Assembly (NCBI RefSeq): GCF_022965805.1
Contig: NC_133103.1
Location: 33,513,281 to 33,577,280, forward strand
Source: Primulina eburnea
Lineage: Eukaryota > Streptophyta > Magnoliopsida > Lamiales > Gesneriaceae
Direction of reading: 5' to 3'
Length of the DNA: 64,000 nt
The translations under genes were made by a program, and so were the position numbers. Shown in pieces: positions 48,322 to 59,490 of this stretch (the stretch's first letter is position 1; every line of letters begins with the position of its first letter). A model generated the notes under the pieces. The model ran no database searches and was not told where the DNA came from. It saw only the letters and a program-made list of their open reading frames with translations.

Positions 48322-48822
48322 TTGTACATATGTTTGTGACTATTCAAATTTTTGGACACGTGTCAGTCCGTAAATAATTTGTGTTTTTCAAAAAATAATG
48401 TACGCGTGCCATGTGTGTGCAATTTTGAGCGGTTAAAAACGTGTACACGTTGTAAACTTAAATTCATCATGATTTAGCAGATAGTCACGTCATTTGATTT
48501 GGAATATAATAGGTTTAATTTATTAACTTTGATGAGAAGATTAGTAGAATTTTCAACTGAACGATCAGTTAGGAAAAACTGAGTCCTTTCAGTTAGGAAT
48601 TCACTAACAACTGTCTTCTCAGTTAATCTCTTAAACCATCATTCCCCCTAAATAAATGCATTAAAGAAAAATGACGGCAATAGACAGTAATGATTAAAGA
48701 CGAGTATAGTGCTTGGCATATCAATCGTCACAGAGAGAAGCGTCCTTTCGTTTTCCATATTGATCCAATACTTGTTCCTGTTGCCTGCAATTAAACACAG
48801 AATAAGATTCTGGTACCCTTTT
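48322..48822 (-). other. J gag-to-accessory spacer where pol is missing
   Basis: About 500 bases, AT-rich, without a reading frame of note. The gag end (VWIPKGLINYGPK) looks like the gag-pol boundary of related copia elements, but no protease follows. I see no RT, integrase or RNase H motif on either strand. Confidence 0.7.
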
Positions 48823-50790
48823 CTATTTGGGTCCATAGTTGATTAGTCCTTTTGGAATCCAGACTTGAATCAGTTTAACTGACTGTCCTGTTGCTGTATT
48901 CCATATAGTCCTTCCCTGTCTGTGTGTGCTTGGTGTATAGTGTGTGGATGATGTGACATGTGTTTTGTTCTTTTTCAACTGATTGTTCAGCCGATATCTT
49001 TTCTGAACTGGCTTACTATTGTAGTAGTTTGAGTAGCCATATGAATATTTCCTGCTGAGAGTTTTCGGTTGCTGATTCCATGAGTCAGTCTTACCCTTTG
49101 GAGTATATCCAATTCCACATCTCATGCCTTTATTCATATTCTGAGATGGCTGTTCAGTCAGTTTGCTCAACTCTTCTTGATTTTGTACCATAACTGATTT
49201 TACAAAGTGAATATATTTCCCTTTGTTCATATTCAGTTTTGGTTGAGTATCTTGGGAAGACAAATCATCTTTACCACAGAATCCTAAACCAGTTTTATCA
49301 TCAACTGATTTCTGAGAGTTCTGTATATTAGTTAAAGTTTTAGATGCTTTGTTCCAAACTTGAATGAGCTCATTGAGCTTTGTATTTTCAAGCGACAATT
49401 TTTGAATCATTGATTGATTCCTGCTTCTTTCATCAGTGAGTTCAGCAATCTCCCTTTTCAGACTCAACATTTCAACTGATTCATCAGTTTTTGTTTTATT
49501 GTCTTTGAGATCATTTTGCTTTGCTCTGAGTTTTTCAAATGATAAAGCAAGCTTTTGATACTCATTGACCATGTCATGAAGAGTTGAGATGAGTTCTTCT
49601 CGTGAAAAATCAATAGAGCTAAAATCAAATACCTGCTCGCAGCTTGATTGATCTTCTAGGTTGTCTGCCATTAGACATGTTACTTCTTCCTCATCCTCAC
49701 TTGAACTGCAAGAGCTTTCTGGATCTGACTCTTCGCTGTCAGTTTCTGCCCATTTGGCTTTGCTGTCTTCAGCTAGAAGTACTTCATGTCTCTTCTTGTA
49801 AGGCTTTTTTTCGTCTTTAGACCTTCTTTTGTGTTCATACATCTTTTTCTTTCTTTCAGTTGAGATTTGATTATCCTTTTTAGGCTTTGGACAGTTGGCA
49901 ATAAAGTGACCGGATTTGCCACAGTTGAAACATACATTAGTCTCTTCTCTGGAGTTGTTTCTTTGGTAGTTTTTCTGAAAATTTCCTTGATTTTTCCTCA
50001 TGAATCTTCCAAATTTCTTAATGAATAGAGACATGGCATCATTGCTCAGCTGATCAGCAGTTTTCTCAACTGAACCAGTTGATTCATTTCTAACAGCAGT
50101 CAAGGCAGTAGTTGCTGCTGGAGTAGATGGTTCTCCTTCTCGAGTTTGAAGTTCAAACTCATATGCTTTTAGATCTGCAAATAAATCATGAAGTTCAACT
50201 TTGTTAAGATCTTTGGATTCCCTCATTGCCATAGTTTTGACATCCCATTCTTTGTGAAGTCCTCTGATTACTTTCAACGCTACTTCTTTATTTGTATACA
50301 CTTTTCCAAGTGCATTTAGTTCGTTGATGATACAGCTTGTTCTTTCATCATACTCATCCATTGTTTCTCCCATCTTCATTCTGATGTTGTCGAACTTCTG
50401 CATAGCAACTGAAAGTTTGTTTTCTTTTGTTTGATCATTTCCTTCGCAAAGTTGAATTAACTTCTCCCAAATTTCTTTGGCGGTTTTGCACATTTTGATC
50501 TTACTGAACGTTACTTTGTCCAGTGTCTTATACAATATGTCTTTTGCAACGTTGTCTAGATTTGCCTTTCTTTTGTCCTCTGTAGTCCACTCATCTTGAG
50601 GCTTTTCAATTCGGTGAGGTGCCCCTTCAGTAATAGCAACAGTTGTGTTTTCTTTCAAAATTTTCATGGGTCCGTCAGTTATGACGTACCACATGTCATC
50701 GTCTTGTGCAGCTAGATGAGCCTGCATTCTGATTTTCCAATCATCAAAATCTTCCCTGGAGAACATTGGAATCTTATTGAATGAAGACAT
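48823..50790 (-). CDS. J gag, copia type, long and intact (655 aa)
   Basis: One open frame from ATG 50790. Residues 1-220 form a copia gag domain of the UBN2 type (FSREDFDDWKIRMQAHL, DDMWYVITDGP, AKEIWEKLIQLCEG, RMKMGETMDEYDERT, ALKVIRGLHKEWDVKTMAM). A CCHC knuckle CFNCGKSGHFIANC is at about 287-300. A basic stretch (ERKKKMYEHKRRSKDEKKPYKKRH) and an acidic Ser-rich stretch follow (DSEESDPESSCSSSEDEEE). Residues of about 385-490 look like a coiled coil. The C-terminal 130 residues are basic and low complexity. The length resembles SIRE-like Gag. With no pol in the element, this Gag may act with enzymes supplied by a relative. Confidence 0.88.
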   Translation of the reverse strand: MSSFNKIPMFSREDFDDWKIRMQAHLAAQDDDMWYVITDGPMKILKENTTVAITEGAPHRIEKPQDEWTTEDKRKANLDNVAKDILYKTLDKVTFSKIKMCKTAKEIWEKLIQLCEGNDQTKENKLSVAMQKFDNIRMKMGETMDEYDERTSCIINELNALGKVYTNKEVALKVIRGLHKEWDVKTMAMRESKDLNKVELHDLFADLKAYEFELQTREGEPSTPAATTALTAVRNESTGSVEKTADQLSNDAMSLFIKKFGRFMRKNQGNFQKNYQRNNSREETNVCFNCGKSGHFIANCPKPKKDNQISTERKKKMYEHKRRSKDEKKPYKKRHEVLLAEDSKAKWAETDSEESDPESSCSSSEDEEEVTCLMADNLEDQSSCEQVFDFSSIDFSREELISTLHDMVNEYQKLALSFEKLRAKQNDLKDNKTKTDESVEMLSLKREIAELTDERSRNQSMIQKLSLENTKLNELIQVWNKASKTLTNIQNSQKSVDDKTGLGFCGKDDLSSQDTQPKLNMNKGKYIHFVKSVMVQNQEELSKLTEQPSQNMNKGMRCGIGYTPKGKTDSWNQQPKTLSRKYSYGYSNYYNSKPVQKRYRLNNQLKKNKTHVTSSTHYTPSTHRQGRTIWNTATGQSVKLIQVWIPKGLINYGPK

Positions 50791-50830
50791 AGTGATTAGA
50801 TTGAAGATAGATAATTCTTTGACAGGATAT

Positions 50831-50849
50831 GCTTCGCTCTGATACCACT
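50831..50849 (-). promoter_or_regulatory. J primer-binding site
   Basis: Minus strand AGTGGTATCAGAGCG directly after the LTR end CCTAACA; it matches initiator tRNA-Met. A second copy is at about 44484-44502. Confidence 0.85.
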
Positions 50850-51819
50850 TGTTAGGATCGGTTATTGACTAAGGAGTGTTTAGAAGGGGGGGGGGTTGAA
50901 TAAACACTTCTAGAAATTTAAATGTTTTTCGAAAAAGGTAGTTCAGTTTTGTTACAAACTGAACTGAGTATCCCGTCTGTCAATTATCAATCAGTTAAAC
51001 TGAATAAGCAGTTGCGGAAAATAAACTGATTGAGAGATAGAATATCTAACTGGAAGTAAAAAGCTGAAGTAAAGACAACACAATATGTTTCTGGATGTTC
51101 GGAGAATTGAATAACTCCTACATCACCCCTTCTATCACAAGGATAGGATATTCACTAAAAGACTTTGATCGAGTACAACGCTTGTACAGACCCACTTCAG
51201 TTAGGACTTATCTATTGCCTGAACTGAAACTCTTAGTATAATACAATGATCTCTGTAAGTAACTGAACTTAGCACTTATCGAGTTATCAATATTTCACAG
51301 TGCTAGATTGCTCAATATGTAGCCTTGATTGCTACGAATAGATCTGATAGGTGTGAGCAGAGATTTTTAACAGAGTAATGGCAAGTTTGAGATTGGTCAA
51401 TCGTCTATTTTGTCAACTGCTCTTTAGTCATATTTATAGACTTATCTTTCAACGGTAATTTTGAATTCTCGTATCCGTTGATTGCCTCCTTATCATTTCT
51501 TGGACAGAGTTCTTGATTGCCGCTTCATCATTTATTGTAAGACGGCGTATTAATCTCAATAGCCGAAATACGTTTTTCTATGCAGTGCGGCTTTCCACAT
51601 TCAGTTGCTGTCTGATATGTCTTTTTGTCTGTTGAATGATCTTTCCGAGGTATCATCAGTTGAGAAGCTTTAATGTTTTCGGCTGAATGTTTTAACTGAT
51701 TAGTTCTCAACTGATCAGTTTGTGTCAACTGATTTTATTTGAATGTTCAGCTGCCGAATATGCTTTCATGTATTAGTTGATTTTATGTTTTGTCAAATTC
51801 CAGAATTTAGTTTCCAACA
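50850..51819 (-). repeat. J 5' LTR (970 bp)
   Basis: Minus strand start TGTTGGAAACTAAATTC at 51819, end CCGATCCTAACA at 50850. The G run here is 10 (50886-50895). Rich in AACTGA/TCAGTT repeats throughout. The following ACTAG is the right TSD. Confidence 0.92.
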
Positions 51820-52443
51820 ACTAGCCAGATATTGGAAGATATTGGTACAGCTTTGTGCTGGATATTAGCACTATACAGCTTTAGTGCTGGATGTTAGCAC
51901 TAGTTGTTATGAATTATTGTCACTATATGAATTCCTGTATGACAATAATTATTAAGACAGTTCAGAATGGACAGATTTGAGAAACCAATGTCGGATGATG
52001 ACGATTGGTATTTGAAGCTGAAGACAGTATATGTCCTTGATTGAGATAAACAGATTTGATAATATTTGATGGTCCTGATATGTGATGAACTGTAGATTGG
52101 TGTATACGGACGTTGTATAGCCAGTAATACGAGATTGATTCTGTCAGAAGGATTGGAGAAGTATTATGACATTGTACTTAGTGAATTCTTATTCCAGATT
52201 GGAATCAGATTCAGTAGAAGTAAGAGAATTCAGAATGAAGATTATCCTGTTGTTTAAAACACAGTAAGATTGTCAGTAGGTCAATGAGAACATCTGAAAG
52301 ACAGAATCTGATATGAGATTGAAATATCAGAATTGATTCATTGAGATAAGTTTCTGATTTACCTCTTTTATACGTTTCGTGTTAATATCTGACTTGATTA
52401 CCTGTGATTTCGAGGACGAAATCGTATCTTAGAGGGGGAGAAT
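51820..52443 (+). pseudogene. E internal region, right part, with pre-PPT hairpin
   Basis: It continues E after J (CCAGATATTGGAAGAT, as in A near 13660) to its polypurine tract. GATTTCG-AGGA-CGAAATC lies at 52406-52423, then TTAGAGGGGGAGAAT before the LTR. No reading frame. Confidence 0.75.
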
Positions 52444-54248
52444 TGTAAGGTCCGAGATTATAGAAATGATATTATTTTAAACTTAGATTATTGAATTAGA
52501 GAATTATGGAGTGTTGAATTATATTCTAAGATGTTTGAACTTAATTAGGATTGAAATGGAATTAAAAAGAGTTTTGAGGACTGAATTGCAAATAGTGAAG
52601 AATTCAGGGCTAAAGTGCAATTATGACTTTAGCGGGACACTTGTCACCACCATGCATTTGGATATATAAAAATACCTTTCTTCCTTTAGATGAAACAGCA
52701 AGAACGAAAGAAAGCTTCAAGGAATTCTCAAATTTCTTAATTTGCTTCGAATTTGATTTTATAAGCTCCGTTTATCAGAATTTTGATCTGAACACAGTTC
52801 TGTGATTCTCTCGTCGACAGCTACTACATGACGTAAGTTTTATTGAGTTCTATTATCATTTGAAATTATGATATTGGAGGAATTATTATTTGATCATTAT
52901 TATGTGTTCTGGGAATACTAGACATTGCAAATCGAAGTCAGATCGAAGAACAAATTGATTATGAAATTGTTATGATTTTTCAGATTATATTAATTGGAAT
53001 TGAATAGATTTGGATTATAGACTAATTACAAATTGTATCGAATATGGGTTATGATCTGTAATTAATATCTGGTGATATGGTATTGACGGGAATACTGAGA
53101 TTGTGCCGTTATGCTGCTGATTTGAGTTAATTCAGATTAATCAGATTCAGAGTTGAATTGAGAATAAAATATTGATATTATGATTCTTGATATATTGTTT
53201 CAGATTTACAGAGACAGTCTTGAGTTCAGAACTTCGATTGCTTTAGACCGAGACTATAAACGAAAGGTATAAATCAATGTGGTATTGGGAGATGGACTTG
53301 AGTCAGCTTAGACATGAGTTTCCCTAAATCACATACTTTACTTTATTGCATTGATTTGATTGATATACTTGTTCTCTTGATTTATAGATAGCAGGTATCA
53401 GACGAGAAATCTTGTGACAAAAGTGCCTGATAGTGCTGGGATCGCCACGGGCACATTGCACGATGTCACAGGATAGTGTAGACATCTTGGGACGGAATTG
53501 CCTGACAGTGGTGGGATCGCCACGGGCATATTGCACGATGTCTCAAGATGGGATATTAGCGATAGAGCTACAGTCCATGACGGATAGGTCAGGACACCGG
53601 ATGTTGGTTATATCGAGTAAATAGGATTGGAATTCTTCTATTTCGGAATTCGATATAGGAACACCATATTTGGTTATATCGAGTAATAGGATCAGAGTTC
53701 CTTCTATTACGGAATTCGATATAGGAACAACACATTTGGAAACCGGGATCCCTAGACTAGGATTGAGTCTAGTCTGAATGATAAAGTTGTGATCATTTTC
53801 GACAATCTATGATTGTTTATGTTCAGATTTTGATACATATATCTGTTACCTGATTACATGCTTTATATTTGTTTATATGATTGCATGTTTCGTTGATTTA
53901 TACTGGGATTTATTCTCACCGGAGTTATCCGGAAGTTGTCTTGTCTGTATGTGTACATGACAACAGGTGGGACATGATCAGGGTCCAGAAGATGAGGAGA
54001 GATCGTGATAGAGTGGAGAATTCAGACTTGGATGTATATAAGGTTTTGACACTTGATATTTAGATGTTGAACCTTAGTTTTACTGATTTGTAGACGGTAC
54101 AGGACTTGTACTTTATCTTATACTGAGTTGTATATTAGTTGATTTCACTACGTTCCGCATTTAAAAAAAAAAAATTAGACCCTGCTTTATAATTGATTAA
54201 TTAGTCCCAACGATGATTAAGAACTTGATTAGCGTCCGGATCCCCACA
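52444..54248 (+). repeat. E 3' LTR (1805 bp)
   Basis: Nearly identical to the 5' LTR, ending CCGGATCCCCACA. Followed by the right TSD CTGGT and the continuing D protease. Confidence 0.93.
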
Positions 54249-57200
54249 CTGGTGCTACTCATTCTTTTATGTCTGAATTGTTTTTGAGATCGTTGGGTAT
54301 AGTTCCTTCTGTTCTTCCCCTCCAGTTCAATGTTGTTTTGCCTTCGGGGGACGTGTTGTGCCCGACGTCTATTGTTTTTGCATGCCCTGTTTGTATTGAG
54401 GAGCGAGTTGTTTTTGCTTATTTGATTGTTATCCCTATGGTTGCATTCGATGTTATTCTTGGCATGGATTGGCTTTCGACTTATCGTGCAGTGATTGATT
54501 GTGTTGCTAAGACGGTGACCTTTGCAGATGATGACATTAAGGGAGGAGTTCTCGCCAGTGCAGGTACTTCGCTGGTCCTTCCTTTTATATCTTGTCTTGA
54601 GGCTGAGAAGTTGATGTGTAGAGGTTGTGATGTATTTCTGGCTTCTATTGTGGACGTGGATAGAATGATTAAGTTGAATATTGATGATATCGATGTGGTG
54701 AGGGAGTTTGCTGATGTGTTTGAGGATGATGTGCCGGGTTTGCCGCCGGACAGGGATGTTGAGTTTGTGATTGATCTAGCTCCAGGTACGGTTCCTATTT
54801 GTAAGGCTCTGTATAGGATGGCCCCTACCGAGATGAATGAGTTGAAGTCGCAGTTGCAGGATCTTTTGGACAAGGGTTTTATTCGACCGAGTTCTTCACC
54901 TTGGGGAGCTCCGGTTCTGTTTGTCAAGAAGAAATATGGGTCTTTGCGGCTGTGTATCGACTATAGGGAGCTCAACAAAGTGACGATCAAGAATAAGTAT
55001 CCGTTGCCACGGATAGATGATTTGTTTGACCAACTTCAGGGTGCCACTGTATTTTCGAAGATTGATCTTCGGTCTGGCAACTATCAGTTGAAGGTTAGGG
55101 AGTCTGATATCCCTAAGACAGCGTTCCGGACCAGGTATGGTCACTATGAGTTTCTTTTGATGTCTTTTGGTCTGACCAATGCTCCTTCAGTTTTCATGGA
55201 TCCGATGAACCGAGTGTTCAAGCCTTATTTGGATAGCTTCGTCATTGTCTTCATCGAAGACATCTTGATCTATTCCAAGACCAGAGAGCTTCATGCAGAG
55301 CATCTCAGAGTTGTTCTCCGATTGTTGACGGAGGAGAGGTTGTTTGCCAAGTTGAAGAAGTGTGAATTTTGGTTGGAGCAGATTTCTTTTCTAGGCCATG
55401 TTGTATCGAAGGATGGTATAGCTGTTGATCCAGCGAAGATAGAGGCAGTTCAGAGGTGGCCTAATCCTACTACTGTTTCTGAGGTACGCAGTTTCCTTGG
55501 TTTGGCGGGTTATTATCGTTGCTTTATTTCAGATTTCTCCAAGATTGCCTTGCCATTGACCAATTTGACGAGGAAGACTGTGAAGTTCGAGTGGTCCATT
55601 GATTGCCAAAGTTCATTTCAAGAGTTGAAGGATAAGTTGACGACAGCTCCTGTTCTTCCATTGCCCAGTGGTTCAGAGGATTTTGTTGTGTATACCGATG
55701 CGTCGAAGAAGGGCCTTGGTGCAGTGCTGATGCAGCGAGGTAAGGTCATAGCCTATGCTTCTCGCCAGTTGAAAGACTATGAGAAGAATTATCCGACGCA
55801 CGATTTGGAGCTGGCAGCTGTGGTTTTCGCCTTGAAGATTTGGAGACATTATTTGTATGGCGAAAAGTGTGAGATCTTCACAGACCACAAGAGTTTGAAG
55901 TATCTGTTTTCCCAGAAAGAGCTCAATATGCGGCAGAGGAGGTGGTTAGAGCATGTCAAAGACTATGATGTGACTATTAGTTACCACCCGGGGAAGGCGA
56001 ACGTTGTGGCTGATGCTTTGAGCCGTAAGTCGAGTTCTTCTTTGAGTTCTTTGATTCAGATACCTTTGTTGATGGATTTGCAGAGAGAGGAGATTGATTT
56101 GGTAGTTCCGGGGACCATTGCTCGTCTATCAGCGTTGGTCATTCGGGCTGAGGAGAGGGGTAACTCAGAGTTTGCATTGAATGGTGATGGTTTGGTAACT
56201 TTCAGAGGCCGTATTTGTGTTCCTGTTGGTGATGATATTCGGCGAGACGTCTTGTCAGAGGCTCATACCGCGCCATATTCGATACATCCAGGCAGCACCA
56301 AGATGTATCAGGATCTTCGTCGACTTTACTGGTGGCCAGGTATGAAGAAAGACATTGCCGTATTTATTTCTCAGTGCTTAACTTGTCAGCAGGTGAAGAT
56401 TGAGCACCAGAGACCTACTGGGACATTGTTGTCATTGCCGATTCCTCAGTGGAAGTGGGAGCATATTACGATGGATTTCGTGACTGGTCTTCCCAGGACG
56501 CAGAAGGGTTTCAATTCCATTTGGGTTATTGTCGATCGATTGACCAAGTCAGCACACTTTCTTCCAGTCAAGATGACGTATTCCATGAATCAGTACGCCG
56601 AGTATTATATAGCATAGATTGTTAGACTTCACGGTGTCCCTGTGTCGATCGTGTCTGATCGTGACCCTAGATTTACCTCAGAGTTTTGGAAGAGCTTGCA
56701 CAGAGCCATGGGTTCACGGTTATCTTTCAGTACAGCTTATCACCCTCAGAGCGACGGTCAATCAGAGAGAGTCATTCAGATTCTAGAGGATATGCTCAGA
56801 GCTTGTACTATCGATTATTCTGGTAGCTGGGATTCTAAGTTGCCTCTTGTTGAGTTCACGTACAATAATAGCTACCAAGCGACTATTGAGATGGCACCGT
56901 ATGAGGCACTTTATGGCAGAAAGTGTAGATCTCCCTTGTATTGGGATGAGGTTGGTGAGAGGAAGATGTTGGGACCAGAGTTGGTCCAACAGACGGCCGA
57001 TGTTGTTGCTGTTATCCGTGAAATGATGAAGACTGCGCAGTCGAGACAGAAGAGTTATGCAGATGTTCGTCGTAGACCTTTGCAGTTTGAGGTTGGCGAT
57101 CACGTGTTCCTGAAGATAGCACCTCTCAAGGGTGTGATGCGATTTGGTAAGAAGGGTAAGTTGAGTCCGAGGTTTATTGGTCCATTCGAGATATTGGACA

Positions 57201-57514
57201 GAGTTGGTGATCGAGCCTACAGGTTAGCCTTACCGCCAGATCTGGACAGAGTCCATAAAGTTTTTCATGTATCGATGCTCAGGAAGTATATTTCGAATCC
57301 TTCCCATGTTCTTTGCCATGAGCCATTGGACTTGACGCCGAATTTGACGTACCAAGAGATTCCGATTCAGATTCTGGACTGCAAAGTTAAAGTTTTGAGG
57401 AACAAAGAGATCGGCATCGTTAAAGTTCTTTGGAGGAAACATTTGATCGAAGAGGCTACGTGGGAACCGGAGGATGAGATGAGAGAGAAGTATCCTGAGT
57501 TGTTCGTGCAGTGA
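54249..57514 (+). pseudogene. D gag-pol polyprotein, protease to chromodomain
   Basis: It resumes at A-T-H-S-F after the E insertion. Protease body (VILGMDWLS), then RT, RNase H ([23 protein letters not shown]), integrase with its zinc residues (H, H, CLTC) and Asp (TMDF), Asp (VSDRD), Glu (SERVIQILE). A GPY/F module ([15 protein letters not shown]) and a chromodomain ([16 protein letters not shown]) follow, with a stop at 57512-57514. Lesions: the RT catalytic block reads [10 protein letters not shown] instead of FIDD (codon 55256-55258, Asp to Glu); KYGSLR replaces the usual KDGS; SGNYQ replaces SGYHQ; a TAG at 56615-56617 truncates integrase. Apart from these the frame is open, including 782 codons from 54269. 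Confidence 0.93.
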
Positions 57515-57518
57515 CGTC

Positions 57519-57554
57519 AATTTCGAGGACGAAATTCCTCTAATGTGGGGAGAT
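57519..57554 (+). promoter_or_regulatory. D pre-PPT hairpin and polypurine tract
   Basis: AATTTCG-AGGA-CGAAATT (57519-57536) then TGTGGGGAGAT before the LTR. The polypurine tract is shorter and less pure than in the A/B/C/I group. Confidence 0.75.
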
Positions 57555-59173
57555 TGTAATAGCCGAGCCTGGTGTATGGTACGGTTTAAGTTTTCGTATG
57601 TTATAGATTTATTTATTAAGTTTAGGTCAAGTTGTGATGTTAAGAGTTGTGATTATGGGCCATAGTATTGTTGGTTATTTTGTCTTGAGGTGTGGTTGAT
57701 ATTGTTAGTTGTTGGTTGTTGCGTTGTTTCAGTGTTTTGGTTCGATTTTAGTTGCCTTAGATTTTTTCTTGACCGTGACCAGACCGCACCCGCACTCAGT
57801 GTAAGGACCGCACCCGCGGTCGTAATTGTTGGATTTTGTGGGTTTTACCGTGTATTCACCGCACCCGCGGTGATGTTAGTGTGCACCCGCGGTGTAGACC
57901 GCACACGCGGTAGTTGCAGGACCGCACCCGCGGTCATCGATTTCAGAATTATTGGTGGTGTGCCGTGAGCTTACCGCACCCGCGGTACAAGAGTAGCGCA
58001 CCCGCGGTGATGAACAGTAGATGTATGGTCGAGATTTAAAGTGCTTTTTGGATGAGTTGACTTCACTTTTTCCCCTTTTCTTTCCTCTCCATTCTCGATT
58101 TTCTCTTGGAAGACAAGGGTTTTCCCTCATTTCTTTTGCTTCCTATCTTCGATTCAAGCTTTTAGTTGGCGATTCGAGTTGAGATCGAAGTTCTTCTTGG
58201 TGCTAGGAAGCTAAGGTAAGCTTTAGGTGTTATTATTCCATGGTTTTGGAGAAGAGATGATTTGGGTTTGATGTTTATGTTGGTTTTATGGATTAATGGA
58301 CATGGGTTCTTGATTATTGAGTTGATGATGGTGTTATTAATGGATTATTGTTGTAGGTGGTGTATCAAGAGCTTAGATTGAGGTGTTCTTGTGGTTTGTA
58401 AGTGGAATTTCATCCCTTGTGCTCACATGATGTATATGTATTGTATTTCAAAGATTTTAATGCGTTATTCCCTTCATTGGCTTCATAATTATGTATTGAT
58501 TCACTTGTATATCTATTGGAGGCATATGTCTCAATTGTATTAAAAAGGGAATACAAAGAGTATAGTTTCCAAAGTGTTTGATAAATGTCAAAGAGAGATG
58601 ATTCAAATGTTTTATGGATTGATAGATACATAATCAGAGATTGCATGCAATTAGTTGATCAACGACCATAGGCTTATATCCCTCAGAGTTGTCGATTTAT
58701 ATCGATGGGATACGAGCACCACAGACAGAGTTACTATTGATATCAATCCATACCAGAGAAAAGAGAAATACCATCTCATTGTTATTGTTATTGCTATGTT
58801 AATTATGATTCATAGATTGATGGTATTCAATGTTTTAAAGCCATGTTTTACAGAGTATGCAATGTTCTTTGCTATGTAAGAGTTTCACTTGCTGAGTTTT
58901 ATACTCATTTTAGTTATTTCATGTGATGCAGCTAAGAGCGACGGACCAGGGCCCGAAGTCATATGCATACGAAATTGGAAGGATGGCATTTTTGGACATG
59001 ATCATAGGAATAATATTTTGTATTTTTGTTATGTCATTTGAATGATCATGTATTTATTTTGGTTGCAAATATTTTGTAAATGATTTTATATTATGAAATT
59101 GTAATCCTTCCATCCTTCAATTGAAAATTTTAAATTCCGCTGTGTTTTAATTGTAACGGGTCGAGCTGTCACA
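57555..59173 (+). repeat. D 3' LTR (1619 bp)
   Basis: Starts TGTAATAGCCGAGCC and ends GGGTCGAGCTGTCACA. The following AGTGATTTGTTATGAGC is the element G interior, as judged by its match to A near 13862. It lacks the CTGTTGT stem-loop and the GGGATCCCTAG block of the other group. Confidence 0.88.
57783..58010 (+). repeat. D LTR palindrome array (ACCGCACCCGCGGT type)
   Basis: Nine or so copies of ACCGCACCCGCGGT and variants (one CACACGCGG, one GCACTCAG), spaced 5-45 bases. The motif is the same as in B and I although the D proteins belong to a different branch. No clear TATA box follows; TTTAAAG at about 58036 is the nearest AT element. Confidence 0.88.
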
Positions 59174-59490
59174 AGTGATTTGTTATGAGCTGTGGTTTGG
59201 TATATACGGACGTTGTATAGTCAGTATTGTGAGATTGATTTTGTCAGAGTTATTTTGAGATATAGAATCTAATATAAGATTGAGATTTCAGAATAGATTC
59301 ATTGAGATGAGCTTTTGACTTAAACTCTGTATACATTTCTTCTGATATAGCTGAATTGATTACTTGCGAGTTCGAGCACGAACTCAGATCTAAGAGGGGG
59401 AGAAATGTAAGGCCCGAGAAGTTTATCCGGTTAATCTGAAAAGATTTGGCGATGATTATTATAATTTATTGGTGATAATTGATATGATTA
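59174..59490 (+). mobile_element. Element G: 3' end of an A/E-type element
   Basis: It matches the end of the A interior (TTGTTATGAGCTGTGGTTTGG, then TTCATTGAGATGAGCTTTT) and has its polypurine tract at about 59391-59405. An LTR start TGTAAGGCCCGAGAAG at 59406 resembles A for about 80 bases. D is inserted in its interior. The LTR is broken off by the foldback at about 59488. The pre-PPT repeat is GAGTTCG-AGCA-CGAACTC (59368-59385). Confidence 0.8.

Larger units (their letters stand above)
43849..51819 (-). mobile_element. Element J: copia-type gag element with three LTR copies and no pol
   Basis: TSD ACTAG at 43844-43848 and 51820-51824. Minus-strand order: LTR (51819-50850), primer-binding site, gag (50790-48823), accessory ORF (48321-46141), coiled-coil ORF (46232-45633), polypurine tract (AAAGGGGGAAA, about 45424-45434), second LTR (45421-44503), primer-binding site and a truncated second gag start (44443-43934), and an 85-bp stub of a third LTR (43933-43849). 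No protease, integrase, RT or RNase H is seen. The gag type points to Ty1/copia (SIRE-like); this lineage call is an inference. Confidence 0.88.
30261..54248 (+). mobile_element. Element E: non-autonomous gypsy element related to A, with I and J inside
   Basis: LTRs of 1804 bp (30261-32064) and 1805 bp (52444-54248), TSD CTGGT (30256-30260, 54249-54253). Without I and J the internal region is about 4.0 kb: leader, a broken gag, eroded protease/RT remains and sequence co-linear with A. There is no usable pol. E was hit later by I and J, so it is older than both. Confidence 0.93.
29926..59173 (+). mobile_element. Element D: Ty3/gypsy chromovirus, split by E, 5' part outside
   Basis: Visible parts are the end of gag and start of protease (29926-30260), the rest of pol (54249-57514) and the 3' LTR (57555-59173). 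C is inserted in its gag, so the 5' LTR must lie to the left of the window. D has a protein set clearly different from B, C and I and closest to H. Sequence beyond 59173 belongs to element G. Confidence 0.88.

Noticed and set aside
58410..58879. Small genes in the D LTR
   Set aside because: Short frames without homology, fully inside the LTR.
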